Shown here: piece by piece, positions 44,301 to 51,015 of the stretch
Position numbering within the stretch: the first letter of the stretch is position 1
How the letters are laid out: every line of letters begins with the position of its first letter
Origin: an uncultured Asticcacaulis sp.
Lineage (GTDB): Bacteria > Pseudomonadota > Alphaproteobacteria > Caulobacterales > Caulobacteraceae
Direction: 5' to 3'
Assembly (NCBI GenBank): GCA_936940865.1
Contig: CAKZJB010000080.1
Span: forward strand, 1 to 64,000
DNA length: 64,000 nucleotides
Made by a program: the position numbers and the translations under genes
The notes under the pieces: model-generated
What the model saw: only the letters and a program-made list of their open reading frames with translations
What the model was told of the DNA's origin: nothing
Database searches by the model: none

Positions 44301-44769
44301 GGTTCTGACCGGCGAGACCTTCGAGTCCATAGCCGCTCTTAGCGAACGGGCTACAGAACTGATCCACGCAATTGGGCAGTTGCCGACTGCCGACCCTTCG
44401 ATGGGGCTGTCGGCTCAGGAACTGGCGGCCTGTGTCGTCCGGACCCTGGCCCTGCCCGACATCGCAGCCCTGCGGTCGGATTTACTGGCCGAATTTCCCG
44501 TCTATGCTGCACAGGCGGCCGACGGCGTGGAAACCGCAACCGCGGGGATTGCCGACGCCCTAACCCTTACGACCGAGGGCCGCCCCGCCGTCGTTGTGGA
44601 CTGGAAGAGCGATGTGACGCCGGCGCCGGGGACACTCGATCACTATCGCGCGCAGGTGCGAGCCTATCTCGACATGACCGGTGCCGAGCGCGGACTGATC
44701 GTGCTAATGACCTCCGGATCCGTCATTTCCGTCCAGCCGACGAAGCCGGGCGAGAGCGAGGCAGCCTGA
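41371..44769 (+). CDS. AddA-like UvrD helicase-nuclease
   Basis: The 1132-residue protein is a UvrD/RecB-type SF1 helicase with a C-terminal nuclease. Walker A is AGAGSGKT (29-36), the Q/motif Ia region reads AAVTFTELAASELLSRV, motif II is VDEFQDTD (about 391-398), motif III GDPKQAIYRFRGAD, and motif V TMHAAKGLEWPIV. The C-terminus has a PD-(D/E)XK domain with ILHKLMEEVL, EFPVYA, and VVDWKSDV near residue 1077, followed by YRAQVRAYL. It should unwind and degrade DNA together with the AddB-like partner. The DUF6361 gene starts four bases after its stop. Confidence 0.9.
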   Translation: MTSVSKVLKDDNARRDAISLHDRSILVEAGAGSGKTAVMAGRIAAMLAEGVAPRSIAAVTFTELAASELLSRVREFVADLSAGTITTELRVALPDGLSQAHRDNLAAASAAIDEITCTTIHGFCQRLIKPYPAEADIDPGAGVMDRNQADLTFLEIVDGWLRERLSGGQGGILAELVLHSPGETVALIHKIAESLRRRPTLAAPTVSPLSGHLTAFRQATADFASFMDDTAAAEPETVTIVERLAEMATAVANGPDPATPAGLVGLLTSRPHPDLCTKTGTFASYRKKGKWAAAAKQAGLSKADGDRLNDAAETNYTTCCDAWVALAQGVAGHALAALIDEAHQILQRYRVHKRASAQLDFDDLIFAARDLLRDHDAVRQALGQRFAHVLVDEFQDTDPQQTEIFWRLCGEPVDDDSDWTRFQIRPGALFLVGDPKQAIYRFRGADVGAYVRARDAFRAQDPGSLLSISTNFRSCASILTFVNERFAAVLSADGQPGFTALDPFHDDRGGLCVAALDIAVADENGKASAERQRDAEADAIAELCARLIESHPIIDRRSGAERPCQPGDIALLAPTGAELWRYEEALERRGVPVATQAGKGLFRRQEIQDLIALTRVLADRRDTLALGSLLRGPLVGLTEEDLLDIIWGLPRSEEQPDRIPRLDLSIDPAVVTHPLAREIIERLQSLSRRGNSTTPHELLSQAVDVMRVRPLLLERHRGQAERALANVDLYLSLSTGYAVRGLRAFAEAMAAAWSDEARAVEGRPDAQEEAVALFTMHAAKGLEWPIVIPINTMTGVMAPDSAVIDRQAETFYCPVLGVTPEGYEAVREAEKEELDRERIRLWYVAATRARELLVLPRLDVAPSKSAWIGLVDLSLAGLPALDFSHFPDGFATAGAGARNTQTRASFAAEAEAIMAAESRLIWLAPSRDESVAGTVLQEEQVTVWTVAADDQPLGQEAAAIVQGGRERGLILHKLMEEVLTGETFESIAALSERATELIHAIGQLPTADPSMGLSAQELAACVVRTLALPDIAALRSDLLAEFPVYAAQAADGVETATAGIADALTLTTEGRPAVVVDWKSDVTPAPGTLDHYRAQVRAYLDMTGAERGLIVLMTSGSVISVQPTKPGESEAA

Positions 44770-44773
44770 GCCC

Positions 44774-45952
44774 ATGTCGTCTCTTGCCTGGATCGACTTC
44801 GATGAAGCTGAGCGGCAGCGTGCGCAACGCATCATGGCGCTCTTTCAGGAGCGCGAGACTCGCGACGAGCTTGGGCTGGGTGCGATCCGCGATTCTATCG
44901 CCGATCACCTCTTTCCGGGCACGAGCACGATCCAGACGCGCCTACGATACATGGTGTTCATCCCCTGGCTCTATCGGGCGCTAGAGAAACGCGAGGTCTC
45001 CGAGGCGCAGCTCCGCGCGCAGGCGCGCGACACCGAAATCCGGCTTGCCGACGCCTTGAAAGCCGGTGGCGAGTCTAACGGCATTATAGGCCGCGATGCC
45101 GGACCGCGGCTCCAGCGGCTGCCGAGTTCCGTCTATTGGGCTGGGCTCGGCACGTGGGGCATTCGGGTGTTTCCCGGCTCGCTCGACAGTTTGTTCGTTA
45201 CCTTACGGGGCCGTGGCCGTTCGCGCGGCGCAGGCGGCGGCGAAGACGCTCTGGCTGGTGCGCAGGTGCCCGCCATCTGGAATCCGGCCTTGCCGCAGAT
45301 GCCCGGGGACCTGCTCGAACGCGCAATCTTCCGCCTGACCACGGACGAAGCGCAATTCCTGATCGACCGCCTGGTCGCGAGCCAGCCCACCGCGCTGCTC
45401 ACGATGCTCGCGCGTGAAGGAATCGACGCGGACTGCGACTATATCTGGACGCATCCCCACCTCTCGGCCTTTCCGCCTGCCGCGCGCTGCCTTGTCCAGC
45501 ATGGGGAAATCTTCTCCCATGTAATGCACGGCGCGGCGCTGCTTTATAACCTCGCACTCAGCGAACTGCGTCAGCGCGACGACTGGATTGAGGATTATCG
45601 CGCTCGGCTTGAAGCCTGGAGCGACGAACTCGATTCCGGAGCTGTCCGTGCGTGGTCGCTCGATGAATTTTGGAATGTCGTGGAGCACCCGGCGCATGCC
45701 GTCCGACCGGCCGCCAAGCGGTTCGTGAGCGATTGGCGCGATCTGGTTCTGGCCGGAACAGAGCAGGTAATCTCGGCGCCGGCGGCGCGGCGGGTTGTCG
45801 AGGAGCGCGAACGCCGGCTCAAGACCAGCCAGTCACGCTACGCCAATCACGCTGTCCGCGATCGCTGGACCGGCGCATCGGGTGCCGACCGCCTCAGCTT
45901 CCGCTGGGCGCAAGCCAAATCCCACCTGCGGGATCTCGCACATGCTGAATAG
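44774..45952 (+). CDS. DUF6361 family protein
   Basis: The 392-residue soluble protein matches the DUF6361 family: LAWIDFDEAERQRAQRIMAL, then LGLGAIRDSIADHLFPGTST and RLRYMVFIPWLYRALEKREV near the N-terminus. It has no catalytic motif I can name and looks mainly helical. The family occurs in defence clusters beside a phospholipase D-like protein and a helicase. I associate this trio with the anti-phage system Azaca, from memory and unverified. It lies four bases after the AddA-like gene, and its last 11 bases overlap the PLD gene. Confidence 0.8.
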   Translation: MSSLAWIDFDEAERQRAQRIMALFQERETRDELGLGAIRDSIADHLFPGTSTIQTRLRYMVFIPWLYRALEKREVSEAQLRAQARDTEIRLADALKAGGESNGIIGRDAGPRLQRLPSSVYWAGLGTWGIRVFPGSLDSLFVTLRGRGRSRGAGGGEDALAGAQVPAIWNPALPQMPGDLLERAIFRLTTDEAQFLIDRLVASQPTALLTMLAREGIDADCDYIWTHPHLSAFPPAARCLVQHGEIFSHVMHGAALLYNLALSELRQRDDWIEDYRARLEAWSDELDSGAVRAWSLDEFWNVVEHPAHAVRPAAKRFVSDWRDLVLAGTEQVISAPAARRVVEERERRLKTSQSRYANHAVRDRWTGASGADRLSFRWAQAKSHLRDLAHAE

Positions 45953-47798
45953 GCGGAGCCTCGATCCCGAGCAGCGAACGCTTTACGGCGCCAATCTGCA
46001 GCCGCCAGCGGGCTATGTCTTCGACGCGGCGGTCGCCACGACCTTTTCGCTCGATTTCGAGACCGCGCTTGCCGTGCCGGTCAGTTTGGCGCTCTTCGCC
46101 GCCGAGAACCGCGACGACATTCTCACTCATCCGCTGGCGCTGCTTGAGGGCGCCGAGCGCATCGCTGGCCGCCTCGTCATCTTTACTGACGCCGGCCATA
46201 TCCAGGCGAGCGCGCGGCCGCATTCTCGCCTTTGCTCTCTGCTCGAACGCATCGTCGTCGAGGTCGCCGCCCCTCAAGGCGGAGCCTTCCACCCAAAGAT
46301 GTGGGCGCTGCGCTTCACGCCCCTTCGGCCCGAAGACCCGGCCCGCTTGCGCCTGCTCATTCTCTCCCGAAACCTGACGCGCGACCGCTCGTGGGACATT
46401 GCCGCCACCCTCGACGGCGCAATCACCAAGCAGCCCAAAGCCATCAACCGCCCGGTCGCCGACTTCCTTCGCCAGCTTCCCGACCTCGCTACCGTCGGAG
46501 TTCCCGACGGAACAAAGACGCTTGTCGATGATTTGGCCGAAGACATGCGCCGCACCGAATGGAGCCTGCCCGAACCGTTCCAGAGCGTCTCCTTCGCCGT
46601 CAATGGCCTCGGCGGAAAACCATGGCGCCCGGAACCCTGCGCACGGCTGGGCGTCGTGTCGCCCTTCTGCGACGATCAAACCTTGTCGAAGCTCGCTGGC
46701 CTAGCCAGCGCAACAAAGCCAATCTTCATTGGGCGATCCGACGAACTCGCCCAGGTGCCTGCCGCCACGCTCGATGGCTTTGCCCGCGTGGCCGTGCTCG
46801 ACGAAATGGCTGCGACAGAAGATGGCGAGGAGGAGGACGCATCGGCCCTACAAGGGCTGCATGCCAAGGCGTTCATCGCCGAACGTGGCTGGGACACCGC
46901 GATCACGGTCGGCTCAGGAAACGCCACGCGGCCGGCGCTGCTGACCGGCAGCAATGTCGAGATATTCATTACCCTGACCGGAAAGCGATCGCAGGTCGGC
47001 AGCGTCGAGGAAATCCTCGGCGACAAGGGCTTTGGCCGGTTGACGCGGCCGTTCGTTCACGACGAAACGACAGCCGCCGATGCGGCGCAACGGGCCGCCG
47101 AAGCGCGTTTGGATCAGGCCCGGCGTGAGATTTGCCGTAGCGGTCTCACGCTCCGCTGCGAACGCGGCGAATACGCCGCCGATGCCGCGCCGGTCTGGCG
47201 GGTCTGGCTGGTCCCGTCCGAACCGCTGCCCGTTACGGGGCTCGGCGCGCTTCGTGTTTGGCCGATCACAAGGGGCGAAGGCCATGCGTGCGATGTGCTT
47301 GAGCCGCTCCGGCAGGGACAACCCGCCGACCTTGGCGCAATGCCGTTGGTCGACCTCACCCGGTTCCTCGCCTGTCACCTAACAGACGAGACAGAAGGCG
47401 TCTCTCTCCTGTTCAGCACCGGGCTCTTGATGGAGGGACTGCCTGCAGAGCGCCATTCCGCCATCCTGCGCTGGGTCATCGACAGCAAGGACGCCTTTTT
47501 CCGCTATCTCCGGCTGCTTCTCTCCGAATTGGGCGATCCCTTCGCGGCCGCCCTCGCGGCGCAGGACGGGTCAGGTCAGGGCGCCTGGCGAGCGGCCAGC
47601 GACGATGCCCCCATTCTGGAGGATATGGTTCGCGCCTTCTGTCGGGGCGGAGACCAGCTTCGCGCCATCGAACGGCTCATCACACGCCTGGAAGCCGGCG
47701 ACGGTGACGATACCGATCCGATTCCGGCCGAGTTCCGCGCACTCTGGAACACATTCCGAATTGCACTCGCCACGCAGGATGCCGCGCATGCCGAATGA
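45942..47798 (+). CDS. phospholipase D-like domain protein
   Basis: The 618-residue protein has two half-sites of the PLD superfamily. The first is FHPKMW (His 117, Lys 119) with LSRNLT about 25 residues on. The second is LHAKAF (His 307, Lys 309) followed by GSGNAT near 325. In defence systems such proteins act as nucleases or phosphodiesterases. The C-terminal 250 residues have no recognisable domain. The ATG at 45942 overlaps the DUF6361 stop, and its end overlaps the helicase start by 11 bases. The longer frame upstream of 45942 lies wholly inside the DUF6361 gene and is not used. Confidence 0.82.
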   Translation: MLNRRSLDPEQRTLYGANLQPPAGYVFDAAVATTFSLDFETALAVPVSLALFAAENRDDILTHPLALLEGAERIAGRLVIFTDAGHIQASARPHSRLCSLLERIVVEVAAPQGGAFHPKMWALRFTPLRPEDPARLRLLILSRNLTRDRSWDIAATLDGAITKQPKAINRPVADFLRQLPDLATVGVPDGTKTLVDDLAEDMRRTEWSLPEPFQSVSFAVNGLGGKPWRPEPCARLGVVSPFCDDQTLSKLAGLASATKPIFIGRSDELAQVPAATLDGFARVAVLDEMAATEDGEEEDASALQGLHAKAFIAERGWDTAITVGSGNATRPALLTGSNVEIFITLTGKRSQVGSVEEILGDKGFGRLTRPFVHDETTAADAAQRAAEARLDQARREICRSGLTLRCERGEYAADAAPVWRVWLVPSEPLPVTGLGALRVWPITRGEGHACDVLEPLRQGQPADLGAMPLVDLTRFLACHLTDETEGVSLLFSTGLLMEGLPAERHSAILRWVIDSKDAFFRYLRLLLSELGDPFAAALAAQDGSGQGAWRAASDDAPILEDMVRAFCRGGDQLRAIERLITRLEAGDGDDTDPIPAEFRALWNTFRIALATQDAAHAE

Positions 47799-50700
47799 AC
47801 GGTTTCGCGCCGACGTGGCGCTCGCTCCTCTCAAGGTCTTTCAGCGGCGGACCGTCGACTACGTCTTCGATCGGCTATACGGCCAGAACGATCCTGTCCG
47901 CCAGTTCCTTGTCGCCGACGAAGTTGGCCTCGGCAAGACGATGGTGGCGCGCGGGGTCATAGCCCGCATGATAGAACACCTGTGGGACAGCACCAAGCGG
48001 ATCGACATCCTCTACATCTGCTCGAACCAGGCGATCGCCGCCCAGAACCTCAACCGGCTGAACGTCCTCGGGCGGCGCGAGGTGGCCCTGCCAACCCGCA
48101 TGACGCTCGTTCCTCTGCAACTACGCGACCAGTCGGGCCTCGACGCCAACAAGGTGAACTTCATCAGCCTGACGCCAGGCACGACCTTCGATCTGCGCTC
48201 CTCGACAGGCGTGACGCAGGAACGCGCCTTGCTGCTCCATCTCCTGCGTGACCTCGTTACGCGCCCGCGCGGCCTGCACAACCTGTTGCAAGTCACGGCT
48301 GGCGTCGATGGCTGGAACCGTGCCGTGGACAATCTCACCCTCGACGGCGTCGACAAGCACATCATCGAGCGTTTCCGCCGCGACGTGCAGGCGGATCGCG
48401 ACCTCTTCGAGGAACTCGAACGAGTTTGCGAACTCTTCCCGCGGCGCCGGGACTCCTATCCCGCAGAAATGACAAAGCCCCGCAACAACCTGGTCGCTCG
48501 GCTCCGCGCCAAGCTGTCTCACGCCTGCGTGGATGCGCTGCAACCCGACCTCATCATCATGGACGAATTCCAGCGGTTCCGGGATCTGCTGCATGGCGAC
48601 AGCGACGCAGCGATCCTCGCACGCGAGCTTTTCGACTACTCTGGGGGTGACGGACACGCCGCCCGCACCCTGCTACTCTCCGCCACACCCTACCGGATGC
48701 TCACGCTAGCCGGCGACGAGCCCGACGAAGGCGACCACTATCAGGATTTCCTTGAGACCTTGAGTTTCCTCTACGGTCGCGAAAACGGGCCGGAAGTGGC
48801 CGCCAAGCTGGCGCAAGAAATGCGCGCCTTTCGTGGTCTCCTACATGCCCTGCCGCAGTCGCATGCCTCCGCTGTCGAAACTCGCCGGGCTATCGAACAG
48901 CGCCTGCGCCAAGTGATTGCTCGAACCGAGCGGGTCGCATCCACAGTCGAGCGCGACTCCATGATGAGCGAACCCGCCATCACGGTCTCGATCGCGCCCG
49001 CCGACCTCGTGCAGGCATCGGCCTTGTCGCAAGTGGCGCGCACGCTCGATGCGCCGGAAATCATTGAATACTGGAAATCGGCACCTTACCTGCTCAACTT
49101 CATGCGCCACTACAGCCTGAAGCAACTTCTAACGAACGAGGCGGCGGCGCCTTCGGCGACCCTCCGCGATGCCATTCAGGCGGCGCGGCCGGCCATGCTC
49201 GATCACGAGGCCATCAACATTTATGCGCCGTTGGAGCCGGCCAACGGCCGCATGCGCGCAATCATGGACGACATCTTCGGCCAGAACCTCGAGCAAAATC
49301 TCTGGATACCCGCCGCCATGCCATACTACGGCGATGCACGATTTGGCGCGCCGCTGACCAAGGCGCTGATATTTTCGTCATGGTCGATGGTGCCCGATGC
49401 GGTCGCGGCCCTGCTTTCCTTTGAGGCTGAACGCCGCATGGGCGTCGGGGAATCCGGCCGGCGCTATTTCGAGCAGCATCGTCTGCGCCCCTTGCAGTTC
49501 CGACAGGATCAGGGCCGGCACGTGGGACTGCGCGCGCTGCTTCTGATCTATCCATCGCCGACTCTGGCCGAGTTGGCCGATCCGCTCGCGGTTTTCAGTG
49601 AAACCGAAACTGTCTTGTCGCAGGAGGGCATGCGCGCAGCCATAAGCGATCGCCTCAAGCCCGCTCTTGAGGCTCTGAGCAAAGGGGCTGTGTCGCAGCC
49701 GGACGCCAATAGCGCCGAGTGGGCCGCTCCCGCCGTGATCGATGACCTGCTGGGCGCGCGATCCCGCCCTTGGCTGGAGGCGCCTCACGGCATGCGCGCC
49801 CTGGCGAGCGAAGACGCCTTTCAGGATCATGTCGCCGAACTGGCGGCAGCGGTGGAGGCACACGACATCGGCGCTTCGTCCGCCGATCTCTCGGATCTGC
49901 TGGTTGACGTGGCGCTCGGCAGCCCAGCCGTCTGCGCGCTTCGCGCCCTCAAGCGGATCGCACCGGAGCTGTCATGGGACGACCCGCACTTGCTCAGCGG
50001 TGCCGCTGAAGTCGCCTGGTCGTTCCGGGCATTGTTCAACCAGCATGATGCGGTCGCCTTGCTGCGGCGGGATACCGACGATCACTACTGGCGTCGCGTG
50101 CTGGTCTATTGCTGCGAACACAATCTCCAGGCCGTCCTCGACGAATACGCCCACTACCTTGTCGATGCCGAGGGCCTTGGCGCGCGCCCTGCCGAAGAGC
50201 GCGCAATGGGTGTCGCCCGCGCCATGGCCCAGGCCTTGGCTATCCGCCCGTCGCAGATCGACGTTGACGACGTGCATGTCGATGGCGACACCCTCTCCAT
50301 AAGCAAATTCCAGATGCGCGGGCGCTTCGCTATGCGGCTCTCCGACTACAAGGACGAAGACGGCGCCGTCGCGCGGCTCGGAGGCGTGCGCGATGCGTTC
50401 AACTCGCCGTTCCGGCCGTTCGTTCTCGCCACCACGTCCGTCGGCCAGGAGGGACTGGATTTCCATCCCTATTGCTATCGCGTCTATCACTGGAACCTGC
50501 CCAGCAATCCGGTGGACCTTGAACAGCGTGAAGGCCGTGTCCACCGCTTCAAGGGCCACGCCGTGCGCCTCAACCTGGCGGAGCGCCAGGTCAGTGTAGT
50601 CAGTGGTGGTGGGGAGGCGCCGGACGATCCGTGGAAGCTGATGTTCGAGCGCGCTCGATCCGAAGCGACGGTCGACACCGATCTCATTCCCTATTGGATC

Positions 50701-50934
50701 TACGAGGGCTCCGTCCGGGTCGAGCGGCGCGTGCCAATGTTGCCGTTCAGCCGCGAAGTCACGCGGCTCGCCTGGCTCAAACGCAGCCTGACGGTTTATC
50801 GCTTGGCCTTCGGTCAACCGCGGCAGGACGACCTGCTCGATTACCTGCAAACGCTGGCCGGCGACGGGATGGACTCCAACATGCTTACAGACTTGCAAAT
50901 TCGGCTTGAGCCGCGGCTGTGGCCCTTCGAATGA
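47788..50934 (+). CDS. SNF2/DEAD-type superfamily 2 helicase
   Basis: The 1048-residue protein is an SF2 helicase or translocase. Walker A is DEVGLGKT (residues 44-51), motif II is the variant MDEFQRF (near 258-264), motif III is LLLSATPYRML, and the C-terminal lobe has SVGQEGLDFHPYCYRVYHWN with a DLEQREGRVHRFKGH arginine-finger motif (about 885-925). The DEFQ box in place of DEAH is typical of defence-linked helicases. About 350 residues between the lobes are unassigned. It is the last gene of the five-gene operon, coupled by overlap to the PLD gene. Confidence 0.88.
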   Translation: MPNERFRADVALAPLKVFQRRTVDYVFDRLYGQNDPVRQFLVADEVGLGKTMVARGVIARMIEHLWDSTKRIDILYICSNQAIAAQNLNRLNVLGRREVALPTRMTLVPLQLRDQSGLDANKVNFISLTPGTTFDLRSSTGVTQERALLLHLLRDLVTRPRGLHNLLQVTAGVDGWNRAVDNLTLDGVDKHIIERFRRDVQADRDLFEELERVCELFPRRRDSYPAEMTKPRNNLVARLRAKLSHACVDALQPDLIIMDEFQRFRDLLHGDSDAAILARELFDYSGGDGHAARTLLLSATPYRMLTLAGDEPDEGDHYQDFLETLSFLYGRENGPEVAAKLAQEMRAFRGLLHALPQSHASAVETRRAIEQRLRQVIARTERVASTVERDSMMSEPAITVSIAPADLVQASALSQVARTLDAPEIIEYWKSAPYLLNFMRHYSLKQLLTNEAAAPSATLRDAIQAARPAMLDHEAINIYAPLEPANGRMRAIMDDIFGQNLEQNLWIPAAMPYYGDARFGAPLTKALIFSSWSMVPDAVAALLSFEAERRMGVGESGRRYFEQHRLRPLQFRQDQGRHVGLRALLLIYPSPTLAELADPLAVFSETETVLSQEGMRAAISDRLKPALEALSKGAVSQPDANSAEWAAPAVIDDLLGARSRPWLEAPHGMRALASEDAFQDHVAELAAAVEAHDIGASSADLSDLLVDVALGSPAVCALRALKRIAPELSWDDPHLLSGAAEVAWSFRALFNQHDAVALLRRDTDDHYWRRVLVYCCEHNLQAVLDEYAHYLVDAEGLGARPAEERAMGVARAMAQALAIRPSQIDVDDVHVDGDTLSISKFQMRGRFAMRLSDYKDEDGAVARLGGVRDAFNSPFRPFVLATTSVGQEGLDFHPYCYRVYHWNLPSNPVDLEQREGRVHRFKGHAVRLNLAERQVSVVSGGGEAPDDPWKLMFERARSEATVDTDLIPYWIYEGSVRVERRVPMLPFSREVTRLAWLKRSLTVYRLAFGQPRQDDLLDYLQTLAGDGMDSNMLTDLQIRLEPRLWPFE

Positions 50935-50970
50935 AACAAATAGCAGTTGAAAAGGTATGCCGACTATTTG

Positions 50971-50989
50971 ATCCGTTGGGAGAACGGAT
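50971..50989. promoter_or_regulatory. inverted repeat between the helicase operon and the UvrD gene
   Basis: ATCCGTT (50971-50977) and AACGGAT (50983-50989) are perfect 7-bp arms around GGGAG. With no T-run after it, this is a poor terminator. It may be an operator for the following UvrD-Mod-Res genes, 27 bases before the ATG used for the UvrD gene. Confidence 0.35.
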
Positions 50990-51015
50990 TAAGAGCTAAC
51001 CTGCGGCCCTGGTGA

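Noticed and set aside
49972-50898. Minus-strand open frame (308 codons) over the SF2 helicase
   Set aside because: It is antisense to conserved helicase motifs and has no start signal.
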